From Nitrospirales bacterium (GTDB lineage: Bacteria; Nitrospirota; Nitrospiria; Nitrospirales; UBA8639): a DNA stretch of 64,000 nucleotides. Positions 12,299 through 21,380 of this stretch are shown one piece after another. Both the position numbers and the translations under genes were made by a program. The number at the start of each line of letters is the position of its first letter. The stretch's first letter is position 1. Where the stretch lies: assembly GCA_029261295.1 (NCBI GenBank), contig JAJDBP010000036.1:1-64000 (forward strand), given 5' to 3'. The notes beneath the pieces were generated by a model. It worked only from the letters and a program-made list of their open reading frames with translations. It searched no databases and was not told the origin of the DNA.

Positions 12299-12337
12299 TT
12301 CCTCTCCTTTGTAAGGAGAGGATTGAGGTGAGGTAGA
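12299..12337 (-). repeat. Palindromic intergenic repeat, copy 1
   Basis: CCTCTCCTT (12301-12309) and AAGGAGAGG (12313-12321) form a perfect 9-bp stem with a 3-base loop, followed by an A/G-rich tail. On the minus strand it reads CTACCTCACCTCAAT before the stem, matching the start of copy 2 at 40110. It sits between trpB and trpA inside the operon. It lacks a T run and so should not terminate strongly, but could shape mRNA stability between the two cistrons. Confidence 0.7.
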
Positions 12338-12375
12338 GTTATCAAAGTTCTTGACGAACTATCCAAAAAGAAACA

Positions 12376-13176
12376 ATGACCAATCGCATTCAACAAACTT
12401 TTGAATCCTTAAAAGGCAAAGGGGAAAAGGCCCTTATCCCATATATTATGGCGGGAGACCCTTCTTTGGAGGTGACCGAATCCCTGGTTTTGGCATTAGC
12501 TGAAGGTGGCGCAGATCTGATTGAATTGGGTGTCCCGTTCTCTGATCCCATAGCCGATGGCCCAGTGATTCAACAAGCAGCCGAACGGGCCCTTCAATCA
12601 GGAACAACACTTCAGAGAATTTTCTCGACTGTCCGTTCATTGCGAACGAAAACTCAAGTCCCGCTTATCTTTATGGCCTATTACAACACGATTCTCGCGA
12701 TGGGATTAGAGCAATTTTGTACCACAGCTGTTTCGGCTGGAGTAGACGGCCTCATTGTTCCAGATCTACCTCCCGAAGAATCTGATGCACTGTATCAGGC
12801 AATGCGAGGTGCCGGGGGGCCAGTCATTATTTTTCTCTTAGCCCCTACTAGTACCTCCCAACGACGAATAGAAGTCATAAAACGCACTCATGGATTTATA
12901 TATTATGTCTCCTTAACCGGAATTACGGGTGCCCAACTGACCGATTTAACCCAAGTCAAAAAAAATGTGCAGGCCATTCAAAAAAAATCAAAGAAACCGG
13001 TCGCAGTAGGATTTGGAATTTCGACACCGGAACAAGCGCATAACGTGGCTCAATTTGCAGATGGCGTCATCATTGGCAGTGCCCTTGTTCGCACCATTGC
13101 AGAACAGCATCAAGATCCAACCTTCTTATCCAATATCAAAAATCTCACCGACAATTTCAAATCGGCCCTACGTTAA
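12376..13176 (+). CDS. trpA: Tryptophan synthase alpha chain
   Basis: Cleaves indole-3-glycerol phosphate to indole and glyceraldehyde 3-phosphate, and passes indole to TrpB. The 266-residue TIM barrel has the catalytic Glu/Asp motif ELGVPFSDPIADGPVIQ and the phosphate-binding strand VGFGIS near the C-terminus. It is the last gene of the trp operon. The 238 bp that follow hold no convincing gene or terminator. Confidence 0.97.
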   Translation: MTNRIQQTFESLKGKGEKALIPYIMAGDPSLEVTESLVLALAEGGADLIELGVPFSDPIADGPVIQQAAERALQSGTTLQRIFSTVRSLRTKTQVPLIFMAYYNTILAMGLEQFCTTAVSAGVDGLIVPDLPPEESDALYQAMRGAGGPVIIFLLAPTSTSQRRIEVIKRTHGFIYYVSLTGITGAQLTDLTQVKKNVQAIQKKSKKPVAVGFGISTPEQAHNVAQFADGVIIGSALVRTIAEQHQDPTFLSNIKNLTDNFKSALR

Positions 13177-13414
13177 GATCATCCTCATTTGGCATGACTT
13201 TCTTGTTATGCAAATTTTTTCAGCCAATCTCAATATTTCTATATCATCGTTTTGCAAGGAGAATATGCCAAAACTGGCAGGAAAGTCCTTGAAGCTTTTT
13301 TTCACTCGGGTTACATTGATTTTTTACAAAAAGTGTGCCTTGAATTTTGGTTTTTATAAAATCACTATTCCGAATTGTTGAACTCACTTTTCCTCACGAA
13401 CATCAGGCAACAAA

Positions 13415-16400
13415 ATGACAGCTCAGCCTTTTCGTATTCTTGAAAAATATTGGAAACCAGGCACGAATAAATTCCTGTCGTTGGGTATACTTTTGCTCTT
13501 CATCTTTTTCGGCGCTTTTTTTTATGTGTATGTCTCTGGAAATTATTCCTATCTCGTCGAGCGGAACTTCCGGCTTTTGGCTACCTGGAGCAAGGAGTTA
13601 ACCGAAACATTTGACAATTATGAGAAGAGCTTTCGGTTTCGTGTTCAAGAACAGGAAAGCGCCCGCCTAACTGATTCATCGTCCGGCAGTCAACCTCGTG
13701 GGCTCCATCCAACGTTAACGGATGAAGGTCTGGTGCTTGATGGATTTGCTCCCATCGTCGACACAAAAACCAAAAGTTCAGCCCAGGACAAATCTCACTA
13801 TAAGTTGATGCTGGAACAGCAAACACGAAAACGACTGAGCCTCTTGCCTTTTGTGAAAAACGTCCAACCTCCCAAGGCCTCTCCAGTAACATCAACTGCA
13901 GGGGTAGAACCCAAAGAAGCCCCACCCACGGTCACATTTTCATATGTGCCGAATCAAATGAATGGCCTCATAAAAGCGGAAGCAAAGGAACATGACGGAA
14001 AAGTGACTGCCACAGCCAGTATCGTACTTGGAGATTTACTGAAACATGTAGCTACGGAAAATCTCTATGAAGACGTGTTATTAGCCGATCCTTCCGGAGC
14101 CATTGTCTATCAACAGAAACCCTCCACCTTAAAATTTCTTCATCTAGGAAATCTGGTTCACCATCAACGCACCAAAAATGGATTGCTGAGTAGCGTCTTA
14201 ACTGAAGGAGGGTTGCAACAGGTCAAACTATTAGATTCCAAAAATCTCGGGCATGTCATGAAAACAGCGATGCCTTCTCACTTTCAAGTCACGGTGGGGG
14301 GAAACAGCTATGAAGTGTTCATGCAAGCGGTCGCGTTTCCTTCTATTACGACAGATAAACAATTTCAAGATATTCCCTGGATCATTTGTGGAATTCTTCC
14401 TAGCTCGACATTTCAGGAGCAATACCTGGCCATTCCATTTACGGTCCTGCTCTTTTGTTTATTTTTGTTCATTAGCGCATTTTTAGCCTTGCCATTTTTC
14501 AGCCTGCTTATGATGAACCCACGCGAGCGCTTGACTCGTTTCAGTGTTGTCAGTCTCTTAATTACCAATATCCTTGGAGCAGGAATTGGCACCCTCTTTC
14601 TTTTAGATTTGGGATTTTATAGACAGTCAGTGGCAGATTTCCAGGATCGCCTTACTACCACAACCGACACAGTGGCCGAAGCCTTTCATACGCAACTCGA
14701 TCGTATGGTATGGCAACTTGATTTTTATGATCGGCAATTTAGCGCTTTGCAAGATCGAGAAAAATTTCCAAAGAAAGCGGACTCGAAGGCATGGCTTGCT
14801 CGAGTGAACCTTCCCGATCCCTGCAAAGATCCTAAAGAAAATCCCCTGCCATTCTGCTATCCAAACTTCTCCGTGGCATTTTGGGTAGATGGGGAAGGAA
14901 TCTTACGTGAAACCTGGACACAGGCTGCCACGCCCTATGTAAGAGGCACTCATGATTTGCGCCAACGGGACTATGTCACGAAAGTCCAATTGAGTCCCAA
15001 AAATCTCCATCGACGTTTGATCGACAATCGCTGGTTCGAATTTTATATACAACCATTGATTTCATTAGAATCGAGCAGCAGAAGCGTTGTCGTCTCCCTG
15101 CCACATCAGGCATCTTCCAGTGATCAGTCTCCGACTACCAGATGGGTAGCAGCTATTCAATCAGAAGATTTCTCTCTCCTTAAAGAGCCGGTCTTATCAC
15201 CCGGCACGGGCTATGCGGTGATTGACGATCAAACTGGGTTAGCCGTATTCCATTCAAACGGTCGACGCATGTTGCGAGAAAACTTCCTCGAAGAAACTGA
15301 TAATAACCCGGAAATTTTGGCATTAATTCATGCCAGAACTGAAGGTGCTGTCGAAGGAGACTATTGGGGAAGTGGTCATCGATTTGCCATTAAACCGTTA
15401 TCCGGACTTCCTTGGACTCTCGTTGTTTTTGAAAGTAAAGAAGCATTCCGCATGACAAACTTTGAAGTCCTTCTCTTCTCCTTATCGTTATTTACACTGT
15501 ATATTCTGGCCCTCCTACTGTGGATCAAAGGTCTTACTTTGATCTATTGTCGAGACGCACTGGGACAACACGTTCGATGGACATGGCCGAAACAGGAGTT
15601 GCGGGGAGCCTACCAATGGCTCACTCTTTTTCAAATTGCTACCTTTGTCCTTGGCTTAGCCGCACTATTCGGAATGGATTGGCTAGAGGAATGGGCTACC
15701 ACATCTCGCATGGCTCTTGTTCTATTGCCCTATGCGACCATCTGGCTTGTCATACGAACCCTGTGGAAAGGCCAAGGAGGAACTCCTACAGAAACCTCAG
15801 AGCCTGCAAGCGATCCCTGGGCTTTACTCCAAACATCTCAGTTAATCGGAACGTTCACTAGATTTGGCTTAATGAGCTTTCTTCTTCTTGGCGTGTTTCC
15901 AGCTATTCTGTTTTTTAAAGTGGCACATGATCAGGAAATGCGATTGTTTGCCCAACATCATCTTTGGGGCCTGTCACAATCTCTTTCCCAACAACCCCAG
16001 CGTTCCTGGTTAGCCAAGGGGGCTGGCGAGAACTCCAGGGACTATCAAATGCTCACTTCTCCGATTGGCTGCCTTATAGTCGGATGCCAAACCAATGGAG
16101 AATCACCACCACAATCCAAATCCTTAGCCTGTATGCCAGGGAATAGCCCAACTACCCTGCCTGATATTCAGTATTCCTTACAAAACGTGTTACCAACCTT
16201 TCCTTTATCGACTTGCTTATCCTTTGACTCCACGGACAGAAATCCAAAGGAAGCCATTCACCAATCTTGGCTGGACCGATTTCATCAATTGATTCGTAAA
16301 AGTTCTTTGCAATACCCCATGATTAAGGAAAGTTGGGGATTTTTGAATGCCCCTTCTTCTGCAACGACTGAGGCTTGGACTCAGAACCGTACAAAAGGAC

Positions 16401-17695
16401 ACCAGGAACTGGTACTCCGCATTAATGATTTCCCACAGAGGCAAGGAAACTCCTCAACCTTTAGCCCTCTTCAGCTTTCTCTTTGGACTCCACTTTTCCC
16501 TTGGAACCTGTCATTCAGGCTTTTGGCCATAGGGTTGCTGGCAGGTATTCTTATGATCGTTGGCTATGCAATTCTTCGATATATGATCGGAAAAATCTAC
16601 GCATTTCCATCGTTCTTCCATCGTAGTCATGAAATTGGTGCTGCGGCTCTCCAACTGCCGTCATCTTTAAAGCATCTTTTGATTGTCGGTCCACCAGGTT
16701 CAGGAAAAAGTCATCTGATCAGCACCTTGGGTTCCAGCTGCTCCGTATTAGATATCCATTCAAGTTATGGAAAAGAAGCATGGGCAGAAGACATGGTCGC
16801 CTCTCTCCCTAACCAGACAACCGCCGTCATTCTGGATCATTTCGAATATCAATGGGATAATCTTCTCCATAGAAAAGAAAAGGGCATCCTTGTCGAACGT
16901 CTGCTTGCTCTAGGCTTAAAGATTTGTATTGTGTCGACAAAAGATCCGTTGGAATGGACGAGATCTCCCCTGGTAGCTTCCCTTGATCAAGACATGACAC
17001 ATGCCTATTGGGTTGATCTCCTGGGATCCTTTGGGTTTAGCCATTTTGCCCCTAGTCGAATGGAAGCTCTACTACAGGAATGGCTTCACCCACAAACCGA
17101 ATCTTTGGGAGGAGCAGGTCCAATACTTCCAGTCAAACATTGCTTATATCAAGAGGCACTCCCAACACTTCATTTAGAATGTCTAGGGAAATGGATTCGC
17201 TCCAATCCAGAATGGGCTACATGGACGCCCAGGCAAATGACCGAACAATTTCTCCAACTTGGATGGCCGTATTATCAGTCCCTATGGCAATCTTGCTCCC
17301 TGACTGAAAAAGTCGCGCTCTATCATATTGCGGTAGACGGCTATGTACATGCGGACAATCCAGAATTAATCTCCTTATCTCAAAAAGGATTCATTCGGCT
17401 CACTCCTGACCTACAACTGATGAATGAAAGTTTTCGGCAATGCATTCTGCAATTGGGGGCGAATGCTTATTTATCAAAATGGGAAAAACAGACTCGCACA
17501 GATACCTGGGGACAATTAAAATGGCCGTTTCTTTTTATTTTTGGCGCCGTTCTCCTCTTTTTCTTTTTCACCCAGCAAGAATTCAAAAATTCATTTATTA
17601 CATTAATTTCCCTCTTGCCAATTCTTCTCCCTGCCCTGCCTGATCTACCGGCCCTCTTAACCGTTTCCAAGAATACTCAAAGCACTTCGAGCTAG
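13415..17695 (+). CDS. Giant membrane sensor with Cache-like region and C-terminal P-loop NTPase
   Basis: A 1426-residue inner-membrane protein I cannot match to a named family. Visible order: TM near 22-45; a large extracytoplasmic part; TMs near 337-400; a second extracytoplasmic region about 400-680 that reads like a double Cache sensor (ending GYAVIDDQTGLAVFHSNGR and the closing LSGLPWTLVVFES); a TM cluster about 685-835; another loop; a TM near 1040; then a cytoplasmic NTPase with Walker A VGPPGSGKSH near 1091 and a Walker B-like AVILDHFEYQW near 1140; and two closing hydrophobic segments. The Walker B aspartate is followed by H, not E. It is monocistronic, 238 bp after trpA. I infer signal-driven NTP hydrolysis, but have no direct evidence for a substrate. 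Confidence 0.85.
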   Translation: MTAQPFRILEKYWKPGTNKFLSLGILLLFIFFGAFFYVYVSGNYSYLVERNFRLLATWSKELTETFDNYEKSFRFRVQEQESARLTDSSSGSQPRGLHPTLTDEGLVLDGFAPIVDTKTKSSAQDKSHYKLMLEQQTRKRLSLLPFVKNVQPPKASPVTSTAGVEPKEAPPTVTFSYVPNQMNGLIKAEAKEHDGKVTATASIVLGDLLKHVATENLYEDVLLADPSGAIVYQQKPSTLKFLHLGNLVHHQRTKNGLLSSVLTEGGLQQVKLLDSKNLGHVMKTAMPSHFQVTVGGNSYEVFMQAVAFPSITTDKQFQDIPWIICGILPSSTFQEQYLAIPFTVLLFCLFLFISAFLALPFFSLLMMNPRERLTRFSVVSLLITNILGAGIGTLFLLDLGFYRQSVADFQDRLTTTTDTVAEAFHTQLDRMVWQLDFYDRQFSALQDREKFPKKADSKAWLARVNLPDPCKDPKENPLPFCYPNFSVAFWVDGEGILRETWTQAATPYVRGTHDLRQRDYVTKVQLSPKNLHRRLIDNRWFEFYIQPLISLESSSRSVVVSLPHQASSSDQSPTTRWVAAIQSEDFSLLKEPVLSPGTGYAVIDDQTGLAVFHSNGRRMLRENFLEETDNNPEILALIHARTEGAVEGDYWGSGHRFAIKPLSGLPWTLVVFESKEAFRMTNFEVLLFSLSLFTLYILALLLWIKGLTLIYCRDALGQHVRWTWPKQELRGAYQWLTLFQIATFVLGLAALFGMDWLEEWATTSRMALVLLPYATIWLVIRTLWKGQGGTPTETSEPASDPWALLQTSQLIGTFTRFGLMSFLLLGVFPAILFFKVAHDQEMRLFAQHHLWGLSQSLSQQPQRSWLAKGAGENSRDYQMLTSPIGCLIVGCQTNGESPPQSKSLACMPGNSPTTLPDIQYSLQNVLPTFPLSTCLSFDSTDRNPKEAIHQSWLDRFHQLIRKSSLQYPMIKESWGFLNAPSSATTEAWTQNRTKGHQELVLRINDFPQRQGNSSTFSPLQLSLWTPLFPWNLSFRLLAIGLLAGILMIVGYAILRYMIGKIYAFPSFFHRSHEIGAAALQLPSSLKHLLIVGPPGSGKSHLISTLGSSCSVLDIHSSYGKEAWAEDMVASLPNQTTAVILDHFEYQWDNLLHRKEKGILVERLLALGLKICIVSTKDPLEWTRSPLVASLDQDMTHAYWVDLLGSFGFSHFAPSRMEALLQEWLHPQTESLGGAGPILPVKHCLYQEALPTLHLECLGKWIRSNPEWATWTPRQMTEQFLQLGWPYYQSLWQSCSLTEKVALYHIAVDGYVHADNPELISLSQKGFIRLTPDLQLMNESFRQCILQLGANAYLSKWEKQTRTDTWGQLKWPFLFIFGAVLLFFFFTQQEFKNSFITLISLLPILLPALPDLPALLTVSKNTQSTSS

Positions 17696-17852
17696 CTCCT
17701 TCAATAACAGAGCATCCCCCTTCTTCCTACTAGACCTTCATTTTTTACCTGCTTGCCGGTAGACCTTGCCGAGTAATGTAAAGCTTTGCCAAAAAACTCC
17801 TAAAAAATCATCATTTAAAAGGAATTTCTGAATATTTTCATTCCTATAGTAA

Positions 17853-17867
17853 TGGCACAATTCTTGG
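17853..17867 (+). promoter_or_regulatory. Candidate sigma-54 (-24/-12) promoter
   Basis: TGGCAC, 5 bases, then TTGG matches the sigma-54 pattern (TGGCAC-N5-TTGC) except at the last base. It lies about 50 bp upstream of the small gene at 17920. A second partial copy of the surrounding phrase (GTAACGGCACAGATTC) follows near 17880. Confidence 0.4.
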
Positions 17868-17919
17868 GTATTCTAAAAAGTAACGGCACAGATTCTTTTC
17901 TCATAACCAGAGGTTGTTC

Positions 17920-18120
17920 ATGAATGATGCTGAGTATTTAGACAAAGAAGATCAAGAAAAAGCAGTAGAAATTCGCATAGAAGATGTCATATATCGCTCA
18001 GATGAAAGTCCTGCCGTAGTCTTAGCTATTAAACGAACCTGCTCTCTCAGTGGAGAATGTAAAACTGGCCATGTGACTCTTGGGCAAGAAAACACCCTCC
18101 GCCTCTACCTCGAAACCTAA
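17920..18120 (+). CDS. Small acidic protein of unknown function
   Basis: A 66-residue protein, acidic at its N-terminus, with a cysteine pair (CSLSGEC) near residue 50. No family recognised. The ATG at 17920 follows AGAGG by 7 bases, a good ribosome-binding site, and a sigma-54-like promoter lies upstream; both support a real gene. No signal peptide or membrane segment. It has no same-strand neighbour within reach. Confidence 0.5.
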   Translation: MNDAEYLDKEDQEKAVEIRIEDVIYRSDESPAVVLAIKRTCSLSGECKTGHVTLGQENTLRLYLET

Positions 18121-18256
18121 ACTATTTCTTTTCATACATTTTTTTCTTTTACCTCGCATACACTGAATCGTTTTCCCCTTCGCTCCCTTTATTCACAGGA
18201 TCGAAATTTCAAGGCTCTCATCTTACAGGGGAGGAGAAGGACATAAAATCGGGAAT

Positions 18257-18701
18257 TTACCCAGAATGTAGAACTCTACGAGCTGCCAGGATCTTCATGA
18301 CAGATAATTGATTAGCATGTTTGAAGTATGCTTCAAATTTTTCTAACCCAATACGGCGATCTGCCGCTTTTAGAATATTGCCCATCCCAAAATGATCATT
18401 GGGGAATGGTTTCTTGAGAATGGCATCTTTTGGGGTATCCAGGTAGTCCCGAAGTAGAACATTCAGATCTCGAACTCCATAGGAATACGAATTTCCTCCA
18501 CCTGGATACAGTGTGGTCTTGTCGAGGAAATTTCCAGATGATCTCTTTGCCTAGCCGAACAGTAAATACACCTAAGACTTCAGGAAAAGTTCCATCATTG
18601 TGGGGAGATGTTCGAATATCTGTGCAATGAACCTGTAAGGCCAAGCCTTTAAGGAAAAGATCTTCTATTTATTTTTTGAGTTTAGACCAACGCTTGGCCA
18701 T
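18257..18701 (-). pseudogene. SF0329-like protein gene, broken by a stop and a frameshift
   Basis: On the minus strand, ATG at 18701 starts MAKRWSKLKK, then a TAA; the same frame continues IEDLFLKGLALQVHCTDIR through LGKEIIWKFP. Near 18500 the signal moves to another frame, reading YPGGGNSYSYGVRDLNVLL and on to FGMGNILKAADRRIG, and stopping at 18257. Pieced together it is about 147 residues and strongly recalls the SF0329 family as I remember it (MAKRWSKL start; LGKEIIW; NDxxGxxDILRAADRRIG near the end). At least one nonsense and one frameshift change are needed to explain it. A homopolymer A run sits at the stop, so an assembly error is possible there. Confidence 0.6.
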
Positions 18702-18774
18702 ATTTTTTCAATGAAACCCTACAACTCAAAAAGAAAGTCCATTGAATGATTTCCTAGCGTGTTCTAAGCCCTCT

Positions 18775-19203
18775 CTAACTTTCTGGGAATAATCCTGGCC
18801 AGCCTTTTGGAGGGTTGGTTTGATGATGAAAGGTTGACTTCTCTCTATTAAAACATCGGCGAGACAAATTGGCAAAATCCCCATCCCGCCGTGGGTGCTC
18901 GACATATTCAAGCACTTCTTTGTTTTTAACAAAAAGCAGTAGGGCAATACTGTCACTCGTGGCAATCGTTGATTTCGCTTCGACCGGCCAGGCAAACCCC
19001 AAAAGGTCATATCCATTCTTGGAGGTAGAATACGGTCCAAGAATACAGACCCGGTCCCAAGCCTGTGGAACCACCTTGGCAAGATTCACAAACGTTCTAC
19101 CTGACGATTGAAATTGGCGGGTAATTTCTTCCGACGTGCCTTGTACGGTCGAATCACATGACCCAACCAGGAATAACAAAAAAAATAACTGGAAATATTT
19201 CAT
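18775..19203 (-). CDS. Small lipoprotein, possibly frameshifted near its end
   Basis: A 142-residue protein with a lipoprotein signal peptide (MKYFQLFFLLFLVGSC, lipobox at C17). No family recognised. The ATG at 19203 is preferred over an upstream TTG. The last ~25 residues are proline-rich and unlike the rest. From about 18850 a second minus-strand frame reads smoothly (IKPTLQKAGQDYSQKVREGL and on to a stop at 18726), which suggests a single-base indel near 18830. It lies directly upstream, on the same strand, of the decayed SF0329-like gene; both may belong to one degrading accessory locus. Confidence 0.55.
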   Translation of the reverse strand: MKYFQLFFLLFLVGSCDSTVQGTSEEITRQFQSSGRTFVNLAKVVPQAWDRVCILGPYSTSKNGYDLLGFAWPVEAKSTIATSDSIALLLFVKNKEVLEYVEHPRRDGDFANLSRRCFNREKSTFHHQTNPPKGWPGLFPES

Positions 19204-19474
19204 CAAAAAAAGACGACGTCTAAGCTCAGAATAAAATCAAACCTATCAAAAATGGTTCTTTCGTATAGAGGCTAACTATTATATTTTTTTTGCCACAGAT
19301 AGCCCTTCGGCTGCAAGTTGAATTGGCATTTTCCCGAGATTGGAATTGATCGTATTGTAGATGAATGAGCCCCATCCTAAAATAGACTTGTCCTCATTTT
19401 CACCAGGAGGGCATAAAATTCTCACCCAGATGGTCAATAAATATTGTGAGGAAAAGGCAAGAAAGAATGAAGCA
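19204..19474. other. Intergenic region without a supported gene
   Basis: AT-rich spacer between the small lipoprotein and the epimerase gene. I see no convincing reading frame, RNA gene or clear terminator here. Confidence 0.5.
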
Positions 19475-20395
19475 CTACGCGTAAATGGTGGCCTTCAGTA
19501 ATCTTTGCAAGCCATCCTCTAACGTAGTTATTTGTTGGGGATTTAAACCTGAAAAATACAGGTCAGTGTTCGCTTCGGAAAAGGGAATATCTCCATCCCT
19601 CGCTGGTTCATGAAGAATGTCTAACTTCCGTTTAACGCAACCAGATAAGACATCGATCAGATGAAGTAAGCTCACGCTAGTTCCCGTGGCAATGTTACAA
19701 ACTCCTGTCATTTCCTTCTGCAGGGCCAGAACATTGGCCTTGGCAATGTCTTTTACAAAGATAAAGTCCCTCGTTTGAGATCCATCTCCAAACACCACAA
19801 GAGGTTGTTCCTCTTCAATCATTGAAATAAATTTACTGATGACCCCTGCATAAGAGGATTGTGGATCTTGTCGTGGACCATAAACATTAAAGTAACGAAG
19901 TCCTAAGAGAGAAAATGTACATTCCTGTGAAAATAATGCAGCATACTGGTCGTTGACATACTTCTCTAAACCATATGGAGAACAAGGTGTGGGAAAATCG
20001 GCTTCAGATACGGGCATTTTTTTTGGCTGGCCATACACTGCGGCACTTGAGGCATACACCATTCGTTGCACACCACATGAGCGTGCAGCTTGAAGAACAT
20101 TGACAAAACCGCCAATATTCGTGGAACAAGACTCTGAGGGATTATCTATTGAAGCCTGAACTGAGACTTGGGCTGCTAGATGGAGAACATGCGTGATACC
20201 CACCATAGCCTTCTGAACAGAGGCACCATTTCGAATATCGCCTTCTTGTATTTCGAGCAAATGATGGGTAGGTAAATATTTCCGAGATCCGGCAGAAAAA
20301 TTATCTAAAACACGGACAGGAATATTTGATTCAAGGAGCTGTTCAACTGAATGTGACCCAATAAAACCCGCACCACCAGTCACTAGGACATGCAT
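19475..20395 (-). CDS. NAD-dependent sugar-nucleotide epimerase/dehydratase
   Basis: A 306-residue extended short-chain dehydrogenase of the UDP-glucose/UDP-GlcNAc 4-epimerase group. The Rossmann motif is GGAGFIGS at residues 7-14, the catalytic serine region is YASSAAVYG, and the Tyr-Lys pair is YGLEK. The segment RYFNVYGPRQDP is typical of the family. It would act on a nucleotide sugar for polysaccharide or lipopolysaccharide synthesis, but the substrate cannot be read from sequence. The ATG follows AAGGAGGAG closely. No glycosyltransferase is adjacent, so the product pathway is open. Confidence 0.9.
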   Translation of the reverse strand: MHVLVTGGAGFIGSHSVEQLLESNIPVRVLDNFSAGSRKYLPTHHLLEIQEGDIRNGASVQKAMVGITHVLHLAAQVSVQASIDNPSESCSTNIGGFVNVLQAARSCGVQRMVYASSAAVYGQPKKMPVSEADFPTPCSPYGLEKYVNDQYAALFSQECTFSLLGLRYFNVYGPRQDPQSSYAGVISKFISMIEEEQPLVVFGDGSQTRDFIFVKDIAKANVLALQKEMTGVCNIATGTSVSLLHLIDVLSGCVKRKLDILHEPARDGDIPFSEANTDLYFSGLNPQQITTLEDGLQRLLKATIYA

Positions 20396-20571
20396 GCTCT
20401 CCTCCTTTCTTTAAAGGCTGAGCAAAGTCAATGCCATCCTTAGGGTTCAGACTAATTCCATGGTTCTTGTAAGCCCAAGCGGTTGTTCACCTCAAACGAG
20501 TTCCTTATAATGACCTGAAACATTAATCAATACATGCCATTTTACTTTCAAGTCAGACCTAAGGAGTATGA

Positions 20572-21249
20572 ATGATGGGAACCGCAACCGAAGAAAATGA
20601 AAAGACCGAAGTACAAGATGATCCGAAAGCCCGAGAACTGCTCAAGGCCGCATTTGAAAAAACTGCACGGTGGCAATCAGACTTCAAAGGATTTCAAGCT
20701 GATTTACGGGTCAATGTAAACGGGAAAGAAACCAAGGGAACCGTTACCGTCAAAGGCCCTCGAGATGTCACCGTGGTCATCGATGATGCTGATCTTCAAA
20801 CCTGGGCACAAAATCAAATTGGGATGATTGCGGTTCATCGAGGCCCGCGAAATTTTCAGGAGTCTGATGGCAAACACACCTTAACGCTAGGTGGGGAGGA
20901 AGGACATCCGCTAGGTCAACGACTCAACATTCAGGGAGACGGCATGGGTTCATGGTATCGGATTAAAGATAATCGCATTACCCAAATAAACCGCAATATG
21001 CCTCAAGCGGCTTTTACCATTAACGTCGAAGATAGTGCGATGACTCAAGATCAACAACATCTGACGACGCGATACACCGTCTATTATTTTTCCCCCAAGG
21101 ATAGATCTCTGAAAAATGTCGATAGTTTTTCAGACACTCATATTCGAATAGACAACTCGGACCTTCCCGCTACTCGTCGGATTATTTCCTATGAAGAGGG
21201 AGAAATTGTCGCTCGAACATTAACCTTCGAGAATCACACTATGCTGTAA
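20572..21249 (+). CDS. DUF3386-like protein
   Basis: A 225-residue soluble protein without signal peptide. The N-terminal segment (ARELLKAAFEKTARWQSDFKGFQADL), followed by a V-G-K-x-T-G-T-V-T-V strand and a C-terminal YFSPKDRSLKNVDSF, matches my recollection of the DUF3386 family, known mainly from cyanobacteria. Its biochemical role is unknown. The start is fixed by AAGGAG five bases before ATG; the protein opens MMGTATEE. It is monocistronic and is followed by a hairpin terminator. Confidence 0.75.
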   Translation: MMGTATEENEKTEVQDDPKARELLKAAFEKTARWQSDFKGFQADLRVNVNGKETKGTVTVKGPRDVTVVIDDADLQTWAQNQIGMIAVHRGPRNFQESDGKHTLTLGGEEGHPLGQRLNIQGDGMGSWYRIKDNRITQINRNMPQAAFTINVEDSAMTQDQQHLTTRYTVYYFSPKDRSLKNVDSFSDTHIRIDNSDLPATRRIISYEEGEIVARTLTFENHTML

Positions 21250-21275
21250 GAGATAGGCAAAAAGGAAAAAACAAA

Positions 21276-21321
21276 GAGGGAAGGGAATGAGAACGTGGGT
21301 TCTGTTCCCTTCTTCCTTTTT
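21276..21321 (+). terminator. Probable intrinsic terminator after DUF3386 gene
   Basis: A purine arm AGGGAAGGGAA (21277-21287) pairs with TTCCCTTCTTCC (21305-21316), with one small mismatch or bulge, and is followed by TTTTT. It lies 27 bp past the stop codon. Confidence 0.6.
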
Positions 21322-21380
21322 ATGACACTGATATAATCTCACTTAAGAATCGCAGGAGAAAATTTCCTTACTAGGCAGCC

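Noticed and set aside
13013-13381. 122-residue plus-strand frame overlapping trpA
   Set aside because: Largely overlaps trpA in another frame and then AT-rich spacer; Ile/Phe/Asn-rich low-quality sequence.
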